From the NCBI GenBank assembly GCA_963782045.1, contig CAWAIR010000037.1, positions 930,001 to 994,000 of the forward strand: a DNA stretch of 64,000 nucleotides, in the 5' to 3' direction. Positions 16,769 through 25,733 of this stretch are shown piece after piece. Position numbers and translations under genes: made by a program. How positions within the stretch are numbered: the first letter of the stretch is position 1; each line of letters opens with the position of its first letter. The notes beneath the pieces are model-generated. The model was given only the letters and a program-made list of their open reading frames with translations, was not told the origin of the DNA and ran no database searches. The DNA comes from CAVSRC01 sp963782045 (GTDB taxonomy: Bacteria > Pseudomonadota > Alphaproteobacteria > Rhizobiales > Kaistiaceae).

Positions 16769-18946
16769 CTAGCCGCCGACGCGGGAGAAATCGGCGACGG
16801 TGAGCGTCGCCCGGCGCAGGCGGTCGAGCAGCTTCAGCCGGTTGGCGCGGACCTTGGCGTCCTCGACATTGACCATCACCTTGTCGAAGAAGGCATCGAC
16901 GGCGGGCCTGAGGCGCGCCAGCGCCGTCATCGCCGCCTGGAAATCCTCGATCTCGACCGCCGCCTTGGCCTCGCTCCCCGAAGAAGCGATCGCCTCGAAC
17001 AGAGCGCGCTCCTCCGGCTCGACGACAAGCTCGGCGGCGACCGGGCCAGAGTAGCGTTCGCCCGACTTCTTCTCCTCGTCGCGCAGGATGTTGACGGCGC
17101 GGCGATGGCCGGCGAGCAGGTTGGCGCCATCGTCCGTGTCGAGGAAGGCGGCAAGCGCCTCGATGCGGCGCACGATCATCACCAGATCGTCCTGGTCGCC
17201 GAGCGCGAAGACCGCATCGACCAGGTTGTGGCGGGCGCCCTGCTCGCGGAGCTGAACCTTGAGGCGGTCGGCGAAGAAGGCGAGGAGGTCGCTCAGCACC
17301 TCCTCGCGCACGAAGAACGTGGCTGCCGCGTCGGCGTCCGTCGCGGCGACGCGGATCGAGGCGCCCACGGTTTCGGCATGAGTGGCGAACACCTGAAGCA
17401 GGCGCAGGCGGATGCCGTGGGTCAGCACCAGACGGATGACGCCCAATGCCGCGCGGCGGAGCGCGAAGGGATCCTTGGAGCCGGTCGGCTTCTCGTCGGC
17501 CGCCCAGAAGCCGATGAGCGTGTCGAGCTTGTCGGCGAGCGCCACCGTGATCGCCACCGGATCGTTGGGCACGCGATCGGAGGGGCCGACCGGCCGGTAG
17601 TGGTCCTCGATGGCGGTCGCCACCGACATATCCTCGCCCTCGGCGGCGGCGTAGTAGCGGCCCATCAGGCCCTGCAATTCGGGGAACTCGCCGACCATCT
17701 CGGTGGTGAGGTCGGCCTTGGCCAGCATCGCCGCGCGTTCGGCAAGCGCGCCATCGGCCGGCACCAGCGGGGCGATCTCGCGCGCCAGCCGCTTGAGCCG
17801 CTTGATGCGCTCGCCCTGGGTGCCGAGCTTCTCGTGGAAGACGATGGCGTCGAGCTTGGGCAGGCGCGCGGCCAGCGTGGTCTTGAGATCGGTCTCCCAG
17901 AAGTAGCGGGCGTCCGCCAGCCGGGCGCGGATGACGCGCTCGTTGCCGGCGACGATCGCCTTGCCGCCGTCGCTGGCGGCGATGTTGGCGACCAGGGCGA
18001 AGCGGTTGGCGAGCGACTGCTGCTTGGCGGCCAGGCGCCGGGCGATCACGTTGACCGGGGTCGTCACCTGGTTGAGCACGAAGCACTTCTGGTTGGCGCG
18101 GATGGTGGCGCGGATGACCTCCGGCGGGATTTCCAGAAAGGCCTCGTCGAAACTGCCGATCAGCACCACCGGCCATTCGACCAGCCCCGCCACTTCCTCC
18201 AGCAGCGCCTCGTCCTCGACCAGTTCGAGGCCGAGCGCCAGCGCCTGATCGCGCGCATCGGCGAGGATCATCTGCTGGCGCCGGTCGCCGTCGAGCACGA
18301 CCTTGGCGCGCTCCAGCTTGGTGGCGTAGTCGCCGAAGCGCTTCACCCAGAAGGGGTCCGGCGCCATGAAGCGGTGGCCGTGGCTCATCTCGCCCGATTG
18401 CAGACCGTCGATTTCGAACGGCACGACTTCGGTGTCCGACGTCTCCGGGCCGAAGACGCAGAGGATGGAGTGGAGCGGACGCACCCAGGTGAGGCTGCCC
18501 GCGGCGGCCGAGCTTGCCCCCCAGCGCATCGCCTTCGGCCACGGGAAGCTGCGCAAGAGGCCCGGCATGAATTCGGCGATGACCTCCTGCGCCGGGCGCC
18601 CGGGTTTGTCGATCACCGCGACGTAAAAATCGCCCTTCTTGTCCGGCTGGACGGTCGCCTGCTCGATCGAAGCGAGACCGGCGCCGCGGAGAAAGCCTTC
18701 GATGGCCTTGTCGGGCGCGCCGACGCGCGGCCCTTTCCGCTCCTCGCGCTGGTCGGGCGAGCGAGCCGGCAGGCCATGCACGGTCAGCGCCAGGCGGCGC
18801 GGCGTGGCGAAGGCCTTGGCGCCCTCGTAGGCGAGGCCGGCATCGACCAGCGCGTTGGTGACCAGCTTCTGCAAGTCTTCCGCCGCGCGCCGCTGCATGC
18901 GGGCGGGGATTTCTTCACTGAACAACTCGAGTAGGAGGTCAGGCAT
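16769..18946 (-). CDS. glyS: Glycyl-tRNA synthetase, beta subunit
   Basis: A 725-aa protein, normal for the tRNA-binding beta subunit of the alpha2-beta2 glycyl-tRNA synthetase. It begins MPDLLLELFSEEIPAR and contains the family blocks PLHSILCVFG, FEIDGLQSGEMSHGHRF, VLLIGSFDEAFLEIPPEV-like and RKYYAAAEGEDMSVA-like regions, ending in an anticodon-binding-like helical part. GGAGGAGC precedes the ATG. Upstream lies a diverged copy of its own first 16 codons (19017-19064). The alpha subunit gene is two genes upstream in the same operon. Confidence 0.96.
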   Translation of the reverse strand: MPDLLLELFSEEIPARMQRRAAEDLQKLVTNALVDAGLAYEGAKAFATPRRLALTVHGLPARSPDQREERKGPRVGAPDKAIEGFLRGAGLASIEQATVQPDKKGDFYVAVIDKPGRPAQEVIAEFMPGLLRSFPWPKAMRWGASSAAAGSLTWVRPLHSILCVFGPETSDTEVVPFEIDGLQSGEMSHGHRFMAPDPFWVKRFGDYATKLERAKVVLDGDRRQQMILADARDQALALGLELVEDEALLEEVAGLVEWPVVLIGSFDEAFLEIPPEVIRATIRANQKCFVLNQVTTPVNVIARRLAAKQQSLANRFALVANIAASDGGKAIVAGNERVIRARLADARYFWETDLKTTLAARLPKLDAIVFHEKLGTQGERIKRLKRLAREIAPLVPADGALAERAAMLAKADLTTEMVGEFPELQGLMGRYYAAAEGEDMSVATAIEDHYRPVGPSDRVPNDPVAITVALADKLDTLIGFWAADEKPTGSKDPFALRRAALGVIRLVLTHGIRLRLLQVFATHAETVGASIRVAATDADAAATFFVREEVLSDLLAFFADRLKVQLREQGARHNLVDAVFALGDQDDLVMIVRRIEALAAFLDTDDGANLLAGHRRAVNILRDEEKKSGERYSGPVAAELVVEPEERALFEAIASSGSEAKAAVEIEDFQAAMTALARLRPAVDAFFDKVMVNVEDAKVRANRLKLLDRLRRATLTVADFSRVGG

Positions 18947-19064
18947 CGGTGCTCCTCCGCCCGCATGCTCCAGTCAGATTGTTCGTCCTCGCGCCTGCGG
19001 CGCTGTGGGCGAACGGGCGCGCCGGGATTTCCTCGGAGAACAACTCAAGCAACAGGTCAGGCAT
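18939..19064 (-). other. Short ORF with a diverged duplicate of the glyS 5' end
   Basis: A 41-aa frame whose first 16 residues, MPDLLLELFSEEIPAR, are identical to the start of GlyS, but seven of the 16 codons differ, all synonymously (10 base changes). After that it departs into unrelated sequence (PFAHSAAGARTNN...) and its stop overlaps the real glyS start as ATGCCTGA. The VOC gene stop overlaps this ORF's start in the same ATGCCTGA form. It looks like a remnant of an older glyS left beside the present one, possibly now acting as a coupling leader. Confidence 0.6.
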
Positions 19065-19434
19065 TTGCCGGCTCCGCTGCATACGGCAGGCATTGCAGCT
19101 CGATACGCAGGCCCTCGGGGCCATCGATGAAAATCTGCTTGATGTCGGTGCCTGGCAGCGTCTGCACCCTGTGGGGCACGCCAGCGCCGGTCAATGCGGT
19201 GGTCTTGGCGGCGAAGTCGAAGCCGCTGAAGGCGATGTGGTTCACCCAGCCGACCTCACCGGGCTTGTCGCGCGGCGCCAGATGCACGACAGGCTGATCG
19301 CCCAGATAGAGCCAGTAACCCGGAAAGGAGAAGGCCGGCCGCGGACCGACTCTGAGGTCGAGCACCTTCATCAGGAAGTCGCGTACCGCCTCCTGCTCCG
19401 TAACGCGGACGTTGACGTGGTCGAAGCGGATCAT
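19057..19434 (-). CDS. VOC (glyoxalase/dioxygenase fold) family protein
   Basis: A 125-aa single-module VOC protein starting MIRFDHVNVRVTE. It shows the usual metal-ligand pattern: His near the start (FDHVNV), a central HLA/NHIAF block, and Glu near the end (LRIELQCL). The substrate is unknown. The ATG overlaps the glyQ stop (ATGA), and the gene lies between glyQ and glyS, so it is co-expressed with glycyl-tRNA synthetase. Confidence 0.85.
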   Translation of the reverse strand: MIRFDHVNVRVTEQEAVRDFLMKVLDLRVGPRPAFSFPGYWLYLGDQPVVHLAPRDKPGEVGWVNHIAFSGFDFAAKTTALTGAGVPHRVQTLPGTDIKQIFIDGPEGLRIELQCLPYAAEPANA

Positions 19435-20354
19435 GCCCCGCCCCCCGCGGTCTTGAGCCAGGCGGCGCCGCAGGCCTTGGCCAGCTCGCGCACGCGCAGG
19501 ATGTAGCTCTGCCGCTCGGTCACCGAGATGACGCCGCGCGCGTCGAGCAGGTTGAAGGCATGGCTCGCCTTGATGCACTGGTCGTAGGCCGGCAACGCCA
19601 TCAGGTGGCCGTTATCGCTCTCACCGTCGGCCAGATACTTGCGGCAGGCGGCCTCGGCCATGCGGAACTGCTCGAACAGCATCGTGGTGTCGGCGTACTC
19701 GAAATTGTGCCGGGAAAATTCCTGCTCGGCCTGGAGGAAGATGTCGCCGTAGGTGACCTTGTCGTCGTCCTCGCGGCCGTTGAAATTCAAGTCGTAGACG
19801 TTGTCGATCCCCTGGATGTACATCGCCAGCCGCTCCAGCCCGTAGGTCAGCTCGCCCGAGACCGGCGAACACTCGAAGCCGGCGACCTGCTGGAAATAGG
19901 TGAACTGCGACACCTCCATGCCGTCGCACCAGCATTCCCAGCCGAGCCCCCAGGCGCCGAGCGTCGGGCTCTCCCAGTCGTCCTCGACGAAGCGCACGTC
20001 GTGCAGCGCCATGTCGAGGCCGATGGCCTCCAGCGACTTCAGATAGAGGTCCTGGAGGTCGTCGGGGGACGGCTTCAGGATGACCTGGAACTGGTAATAG
20101 TGCTGGAGCCGGTTTGGATTCTCGCCGTAGCGGCCGTCTTTCGGCCGGCGCGAGGGCTGCACATAGGCTGCCTTCCACGGCTTCGGCCCGAGCGAGCGCA
20201 GGGTCGTCGCCGGATGGAAGGTGCCCGCCCCCATCTCCATGTCGTAGGGCTGGAGGACGGCGCAGCCGTAGTCCGCCCAGTAGCGCTCGAGCGTCAGGAT
20301 CAGCCCCTGGAAGGAGCGCTCCGGGCGCATGTGGAGGGGAATTTCGTCGGTCAC
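19431..20354 (-). CDS. glyQ: Glycyl-tRNA synthetase, alpha subunit
   Basis: A 307-aa class II catalytic subunit that activates glycine. It carries RPERSFQGLILTLERYWADYGC, the GPKPWKAAYVQPSRRP motif 2 region and the YGLERLAMYIQG motif 3 region. GTG 20354 (MTDEIPLHMRPERS) is chosen because homologues start at about this point; the frame is open 14 codons further upstream. First gene of a glyQ-VOC-glyS operon with overlapping junctions. Confidence 0.95.
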   Translation of the reverse strand: MTDEIPLHMRPERSFQGLILTLERYWADYGCAVLQPYDMEMGAGTFHPATTLRSLGPKPWKAAYVQPSRRPKDGRYGENPNRLQHYYQFQVILKPSPDDLQDLYLKSLEAIGLDMALHDVRFVEDDWESPTLGAWGLGWECWCDGMEVSQFTYFQQVAGFECSPVSGELTYGLERLAMYIQGIDNVYDLNFNGREDDDKVTYGDIFLQAEQEFSRHNFEYADTTMLFEQFRMAEAACRKYLADGESDNGHLMALPAYDQCIKASHAFNLLDARGVISVTERQSYILRVRELAKACGAAWLKTAGGGA

Positions 20355-20533
20355 GGCGGGATCCCAGGAAACGGCCGCGGCGAGGCGGCGCGCCACCTTT
20401 TAGACGGCGCGTTCCGGGGGAGCAACTTCGATCGGCTCAAGGCCGCAAGTGCGGCCCGGCCGGTCAGGCCGCCCCCGCGGAGCCGACGCCCCCGACCTGA
20501 TCGGGGGGCGCCTGGCGTGAGCGAAATGGAGCC

Positions 20534-20731
20534 TCACCCCTTCGGCGGCCGGTAGACGCCGGTCTCGGGGTCCTTCACCAGCGTCAATTGGCCGGGCGCC
20601 TCGTCGACCCGTTTGGCCTCTCTGCGCTCGCCGCGGAAGCTCGCCTTCACCTGCGCGATCCGCCGCTTCACCCGCCACCACAGGTAAAGCACGATGACGA
20701 AGAGGATGACGATGAGTTCGAGGCGGCTCAT
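20534..20731 (-). CDS. Small membrane-anchored hypothetical protein
   Basis: A 65-aa protein with an N-terminal helix (LELIVILFVIVLYLWW) followed by a basic stretch and a short tail ending in DPETGVYRPPKG. No named family recognised. It follows the S49 peptidase gene after 9 bp on the same strand, which suggests co-transcription. Confidence 0.7.
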   Translation of the reverse strand: MSRLELIVILFVIVLYLWWRVKRRIAQVKASFRGERREAKRVDEAPGQLTLVKDPETGVYRPPKG

Positions 20732-20740
20732 GAGGCAGTC

Positions 20741-21586
20741 CTACAGCCCGAAGCGGATCCACAGCAAATGCTCGTCGACGATGGCGGCGAGGCGCTCGAC
20801 CAGACCGGCGGCCAGGCGGTCGCCGCTGGAGAGGCCGAGCCTGCGGCGCAGCATCCCCTTCTCCATCGGGATCGCCTTCAGCCGCACCTTCTCGCCGTAT
20901 TCCTGGCGGAGCACCGTGCGCAGGTCGCCGGTGCGGTCGGCGAGGCCGAGTTCTACCGCCTTGCGGCCGGACCAGAAGGCGCCGGAGAAGAGATCGGGAT
21001 CGTCGGCGAGCCTGGCGCCGCGCCGCTCCTTGACCAGGCCGATGAAGGCGGCGTGGACGTCCTCCTGGATGGCGCCGAGCCGCGCCACGTCGTCGGCGCG
21101 CTCGGGGCGGAACGGGTCGAGCATGGCCTTGCTTTTTCCCGCGGTGTGGACGCGCCGCTCGACGCCGATGCGCTCGATCAGCCCGGTGAAGCCGAAGCCG
21201 GCCGAGACCACGCCGATGGAACCGACGATCGACGAGTCGTCGACGACGATCTCATCGCCGGCTGCCGCGATCATGTAGCCGCCGGAGGCAGCGAGGTCCT
21301 CGACGGCGACGATCACCTTCTTCTTCTTCTCCTCCGCCAGCATGCGGATCAGGCGGAAGATCAGGTGCGACTGGGCGGCGGCACCGCCCGGCGAATTGAT
21401 GACGAGCGCGACGGCGGCGGCCGATTTCATGCCGAAGGCGCGGGCGAGCGGCCCGGCCACCCCCTGCAACGTCAGTCCCTGACGCAACGGTCCGGTGCTG
21501 CCGATGACGCCCGACAGGCGCACGACCGGAACGACCGGCCCGCCGCGAAAGCGCTCCGGGAGCAGGGATTTCGGCGAGAAAGCCAC
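20741..21586 (-). CDS. S49 family peptidase (SppA/SohB-like)
   Basis: A 281-aa protease of the ClpP/crotonase fold. It has the S49 blocks LVINSPGGAAAQS, the catalytic serine motif DLAASGGYMIAAAGD and IVGSIGVVSAGFGF, followed by GKSKAMLDPF with the candidate lysine base. No clear N-terminal anchor is visible, so it may be cytoplasmic or peripheral. GTG 21586 has AGAGGTGA upstream; the longer frame is a shadow. It starts 4 bp after the methyltransferase gene. Confidence 0.9.
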   Translation of the reverse strand: MAFSPKSLLPERFRGGPVVPVVRLSGVIGSTGPLRQGLTLQGVAGPLARAFGMKSAAAVALVINSPGGAAAQSHLIFRLIRMLAEEKKKKVIVAVEDLAASGGYMIAAAGDEIVVDDSSIVGSIGVVSAGFGFTGLIERIGVERRVHTAGKSKAMLDPFRPERADDVARLGAIQEDVHAAFIGLVKERRGARLADDPDLFSGAFWSGRKAVELGLADRTGDLRTVLRQEYGEKVRLKAIPMEKGMLRRRLGLSSGDRLAAGLVERLAAIVDEHLLWIRFGL

Positions 21587-21590
21587 GGTG

Positions 21591-22424
21591 TCACCTCTTC
21601 GCTTGCGTTCGCCCGCCCCAGAGCGGATGGGCACTGGCGAGCCCCGCGCCATCGCGCAGAACCGCCTCCACCGCAGACAGATAGGTGCCGCCGCTGGCGC
21701 CGTGAAGGACAAGCGGCGGCAGCAGCCGGGTGGCGGCGCGGCTGCCCTTGACCGCACCGACCAGGATGCGCTCGGCGGGTTCGCCGGCGCGCGGCTCGAC
21801 GGGCAGGATGTCGAGCGCGCCGAAGCGGGTGCCGAGCGCGGCGAGCAGGCCGGCAATGCCGTCGGCCCGGAAGACAACCACCAGACGGCCGCCGGGTTTC
21901 AGCACGGACGCGGCGGCACGGAACCAGAGATCGAGACCGCCCTCGCCGAGGACGTGCGCCGCGGCGCGCGAACCGCCGGCGGGCGCGGTGGTGGTCGCGG
22001 GCGCATGGAACGGCGGATTGGTGACGAGCGCGTCGGCCATGTCGCGCTCGAGGCCGGCGGCCTCGCGTTCCGCCTCGGGTGCCGCGACGTCGACCGCGAC
22101 GACCGACACGCGCCCGGCGAAGGCGCCATTGGCCGGCCGCCGCAATGCCTCGGCCGCGCAGGCGAGCGCCTCGGCGTCGCGCTCGGCGAGGATCGCCCGC
22201 GCACCGACACAGCGTGCCGCCGCGACCATGCCGGCGACCCCGGAACCGGCGCCGAGGTCGACGATGGTGCCGGCGAAATCGGCTGGCAGCGCTGCCCCGA
22301 GCAGCACCGCCTCGAGCCCCGAGCGGTGATGGCCGCGCGCCGGCTGGACGGCCTCGACCCGCCCGCCGATGAAGGCATCGACGGTCGTCGCCGGCGCGGC
22401 GGCTGCGGCACTCCCCGGGCTCAT
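21591..22424 (-). CDS. Methyltransferase, TrmN6-like (tRNA1(Val) A37 N6-methyltransferase family)
   Basis: A 277-aa SAM-dependent methyltransferase. The SAM loop is VDLGAGSGVAGMVAA near residue 50-65, and the catalytic NPPF motif is in ALVTNPPFHAPA, as in N6-adenine enzymes acting on nucleic acid. The early part GHHRSGLEAVLLGAAL fits TrmN6 (YfiC). Specificity for tRNA-Val is an inference from the family. The ATG overlaps the DUF2007 stop (ATGA). Confidence 0.85.
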   Translation of the reverse strand: MSPGSAAAAAPATTVDAFIGGRVEAVQPARGHHRSGLEAVLLGAALPADFAGTIVDLGAGSGVAGMVAAARCVGARAILAERDAEALACAAEALRRPANGAFAGRVSVVAVDVAAPEAEREAAGLERDMADALVTNPPFHAPATTTAPAGGSRAAAHVLGEGGLDLWFRAAASVLKPGGRLVVVFRADGIAGLLAALGTRFGALDILPVEPRAGEPAERILVGAVKGSRAATRLLPPLVLHGASGGTYLSAVEAVLRDGAGLASAHPLWGGRTQAKR

Positions 22425-22654
22425 TCCTTCCTCGGTTCCTCGAGTTCGGCACCGATTCCGGCCGACCGCAGGATGCTGCGCGCATCGCCGAGGCGATGGT
22501 CGGGGACCAGGATTCGGCGCGGCAGAACCCCCAGCGAGCCCTCGATGACGCTCATGTTCTGGTCGAGGACCAGCACCTTGATGCCGGCGTCGCGCATGAG
22601 CGCCTCGACATAGGAAATCAGAACCAAGTCGTTGGTTTTCAAAAGCTCTTGCAT
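22421..22654 (-). CDS. DUF2007 domain protein
   Basis: A 77-aa protein starting MQELLKTNDLVLISYVEALM, with VLDQNMSVIEGSLGVLPRRI and a final helix. This matches DUF2007 (putative signal-transducing or PII-like small domain), role unknown. ATG 22654 fits the domain start; an in-frame extension of 41 codons upstream looks non-coding. First gene of the unit DUF2007-TrmN6-S49-small membrane protein. Confidence 0.88.
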   Translation of the reverse strand: MQELLKTNDLVLISYVEALMRDAGIKVLVLDQNMSVIEGSLGVLPRRILVPDHRLGDARSILRSAGIGAELEEPRKE

Positions 22655-22800
22655 CTTGGCCCACAGCCCTTCGGCGCCACCTGGCGGTTGCGGCCACGTT
22701 AGGCGCTCGGCCGGCGCCGTACAATCGCCGCGCTGCCCTTGTTCCATTACTGCCTGTTCCCTAATCTCCACCCTCAAGGGCCAACTCTCGGAGTATCTGC

Positions 22801-23820
22801 GTGGGTGTCGTCATCGCTCTCGAAGAGGGCAAGAACAGGTCGGGTGCGAGCATCGAGCCGCTGGTGCGGCTGACGCGCGAAGCCATGGCCGCAGTCAACG
22901 AGATCATCCTTTCCCGCGCCGGATCGCAGGTCGAGTTGATCCCCGAGATCGCCCGCCACCTGATCGATTCCGGTGGCAAGCGGCTGCGGCCGATGCTGAC
23001 GGTCGCGGCCGCTGAAATGTGCGGACATAACGGCGACGGCCGGGTGAAGCTCGCCGCGTCGGTGGAGTTCATGCACACCGCCACGCTGCTCCACGACGAC
23101 GTGGTTGACGAAAGCGACATGCGGCGCGGCAAGGCCGCGGCCCGGATGGTGTGGGGCAATCAGGCCTCTGTCCTGGTCGGCGACTATCTGCTCGGCCAGG
23201 CGTTCAAGATGATGGTCGAGGTGGGCTCGCTCGACGCCCTCGACATCCTCGCCAACGCCGCGGCGATCATCGCCGAGGGCGAGGTGATGCAGCTCGACGC
23301 CGCCCAGAACACCGCCACCACCGAGGACGAATACCTGGCCGTCATCCAGGCCAAGACCGCCGCGCTGTTTTCGGCGGCGGCCGAGGTCGGCCCGGTGCTC
23401 GGCGACCGGCCGCGCAGCGAACGCGCCGCCTTCCGCTCCTACGGCACCAATCTCGGCCTTGCCTTCCAGCTCGTCGACGACGCGCTCGATTATGGCGGCA
23501 GTTCGCAGCAGCTCGGAAAACGGGTCGGCGACGACTTCCGCGAGGGCAAGATCACGCTGCCGGTGGTGCTCTCCTACCGGCGCGGGACCGACGCCGACCG
23601 GGCCTTCTGGAAGCGCGTGCTGGAGGACGGCAGCATCGAGGACGGCGACCTCGAGCACGCCATCGGCCTGATGCGCGGCCAAGACGCGATTCGCGACACC
23701 ATCGAGCGGGCCCAGCATTTCGGAGCGGTCGCCCGCGACGCGCTGGCGCCGTTTCCGGACACGCCTCACAAATCCGCCCTTATCGAGGCGGTAGATTTCT
23801 GCATCGGCCGGGTCAATTGA
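22801..23820 (+). CDS. Polyprenyl diphosphate synthase (octaprenyl/decaprenyl type)
   Basis: A 339-aa trans-prenyltransferase that builds the long isoprenoid side chain of ubiquinone. The first Asp-rich motif is DDVVD near residues 99-103 and the second is DDALD near 226-230, with GGKRLRPML before and GDDFREGKITLP after. Chain length cannot be told with certainty. It starts with GTG. The gene is divergent from DUF2007, sharing a 146-bp promoter region. Confidence 0.93.
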   Translation: MGVVIALEEGKNRSGASIEPLVRLTREAMAAVNEIILSRAGSQVELIPEIARHLIDSGGKRLRPMLTVAAAEMCGHNGDGRVKLAASVEFMHTATLLHDDVVDESDMRRGKAAARMVWGNQASVLVGDYLLGQAFKMMVEVGSLDALDILANAAAIIAEGEVMQLDAAQNTATTEDEYLAVIQAKTAALFSAAAEVGPVLGDRPRSERAAFRSYGTNLGLAFQLVDDALDYGGSSQQLGKRVGDDFREGKITLPVVLSYRRGTDADRAFWKRVLEDGSIEDGDLEHAIGLMRGQDAIRDTIERAQHFGAVARDALAPFPDTPHKSALIEAVDFCIGRVN

Positions 23821-23923
23821 ACCCGGCCGGGGGCCTCTCGCTTGCGGCGATGGCGTGAAACCGTCATCCTGTCGCCGGGCGATGCATCCCGCGATGTTCG
23901 CAAACCAAGCGAGGAAAACGATC

Positions 23924-25711
23924 TTGCCGAACCGCCTCAGCACCGGCCTTGCCGTCCTGGCGGGCCTCGTCGCATGGAGCACCGCCGCGTCCGCCAGTGC
24001 GGTGGCCGATCTGCCGCCCACCCTTGCCGGCAGCTATCTGGCCGCACGCAGCGCCGATGCCGCCAAGGACATCGGTGCCGCAGCCAGCTTCTATAGCGAC
24101 GCGCTCGCCGACGACCCGCAGAACCCGGCCCTGCTCGAACGCACCGTCATCCTCCACGTCGCCGACGGCAACATGGAGCTCGCCCTCGATCCGGCCCAGC
24201 GGCTGGCCAAGATCGACAGCGGCAACCCGATCGCCCGCATGGTGCTGGCCATGCACGCGGCCAAGCAGCACGACTACACCGTCGTGCCGACGGAACTGGC
24301 CAAGGTCGCCAAGGCGCCGCTCGCCACGCTGACGGTCGGGCTGATCGACGGCTGGATCGACTACGGGCTCGGCAAGGTCGACGACGGCGTGGCGGCGATC
24401 GACGCGCTCAGCGGACCGAGCTGGTACGGCATCTTCAAGGATTATCACACGGCGCTGATCCTCGACGCCGCCGGGCGGACGAGCGACGCCGTCGCCGCCA
24501 TCACCAAGGCCTACAACACCGACAGCTCGGCGCTGCGCGTGGTGGAAGGCTACGCCCGCATCATGGCGCGGGCGGGAAAACGCGACGTGGCGCTCAAGGC
24601 GCTGACCGATTTCGCCGGCGGATTGCCAATGCATCCGGCGCTGAAGGAGCTGGTCGACGACATCCGCGCCGGCCGGGCGGTCGCTCCGGTGGCGGCGACG
24701 GCCGACGAGGGCATCGCCGAGGCCCTCTACGGCCTCGGCTCCGCCATCGGCGCCGACGGCGGACCGGAACTGCCGGTCGCCTACCTGCAACTGGCGCTCT
24801 ATCTGAACCCGTCGCTCTGGCTCGCCGACATGGCGATCGGCGATGTCATGCAGAGCGCGTCGCGGTGCGACGAGGCGATCGTGTCCTACCAGCGCGTGCC
24901 GGAGAACCTCGCGCTCAGGCGCAACGCCGACCTGCAGATCGCCGCCTGCCTGCAGGACCTCGACAAGCCCGAAAAGGCCGTGCGCTATGTCGAGCGCGTG
25001 CTCAATGCCAGCCCCGACGACATCGAAGCGGCCACCATGCTCGGCGACATCTACCGGGCGATCGACCGTTTCGCGGATGCGGCCAACGCCTACAGCCAGG
25101 CCATCAAGGCGATCAAGAACCCGAGCGCGGACGACTGGCGCATCTACTACTATCGCGGCGTCTCCGAGGAGCGCAGCAAGCAGTGGCCGGCGGCCGAGGC
25201 CGATTTCCAGCATGCGCTGAAGCTCAGCCCCGGCCAGGCCTCGGTGCTCAACTATCTCGGCTATTCCTGGGTGGACAAGGGCATCAATCTCGACAAGGCG
25301 ATGGCGATGATCAAGCAGGCGGTCGATGCGCGGCCGAACGACGGCTATATCGTCGACAGCCTCGGCTGGGCCTACTACAAGCTGCACCGCTACAAGGATG
25401 CAGTGGCGACGCTGGAGCACGCCATCGAGCTGAGACCCGAGGATTCGACCATCAACGATCACCTGGGCGACGCCCTCTGGCAGATCGGCCGCAAGCTGGA
25501 GGCCACCTTCCAGTGGACGCATGCGCGCGACATGAACCCGGAGAAGGATCAGTTGCCGCAGATCCTCGAAAAGCTGAAGCACGGGCTGAAGGACAGTCCC
25601 GACAGCTCCATGCGCAAGGCCGATGGCACCGGCCTGCCGCCTTCTCCCGCGGCCAAACCCAACGACCGCAGCGCGCTGCCCGAGAGCCTGCCGGAGGTGG
25701 GCGCGAACTGA
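23924..25711 (+). CDS. Tetratricopeptide repeat protein, exported
   Basis: A 595-aa protein with a signal peptide (RLSTGLAVLAGLVAWSTAASA) and several TPR units, clearest in the C-terminal half: GDIYRAIDRFADAANAYSQ, EERSKQWPAAEADFQHAL, SLGWAYYKLHRYKDAV, DHLGDALWQIGRK. It is probably periplasmic and acts as a protein-binding scaffold. TTG 23924 is chosen because GAGGAAAA is well placed before it and the signal peptide starts there; ATG 23894 or 23882 are alternatives. ispE follows after 22 bp. Confidence 0.82.
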   Translation: MPNRLSTGLAVLAGLVAWSTAASASAVADLPPTLAGSYLAARSADAAKDIGAAASFYSDALADDPQNPALLERTVILHVADGNMELALDPAQRLAKIDSGNPIARMVLAMHAAKQHDYTVVPTELAKVAKAPLATLTVGLIDGWIDYGLGKVDDGVAAIDALSGPSWYGIFKDYHTALILDAAGRTSDAVAAITKAYNTDSSALRVVEGYARIMARAGKRDVALKALTDFAGGLPMHPALKELVDDIRAGRAVAPVAATADEGIAEALYGLGSAIGADGGPELPVAYLQLALYLNPSLWLADMAIGDVMQSASRCDEAIVSYQRVPENLALRRNADLQIAACLQDLDKPEKAVRYVERVLNASPDDIEAATMLGDIYRAIDRFADAANAYSQAIKAIKNPSADDWRIYYYRGVSEERSKQWPAAEADFQHALKLSPGQASVLNYLGYSWVDKGINLDKAMAMIKQAVDARPNDGYIVDSLGWAYYKLHRYKDAVATLEHAIELRPEDSTINDHLGDALWQIGRKLEATFQWTHARDMNPEKDQLPQILEKLKHGLKDSPDSSMRKADGTGLPPSPAAKPNDRSALPESLPEVGAN

Positions 25712-25733
25712 ACGCAAAGGCCGGCGGCCATCC

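Noticed and set aside
16586..18934. 782-aa frame opposite glyS
   Set aside because: Shadow of glyS; composition and lack of domains mark it as non-coding.
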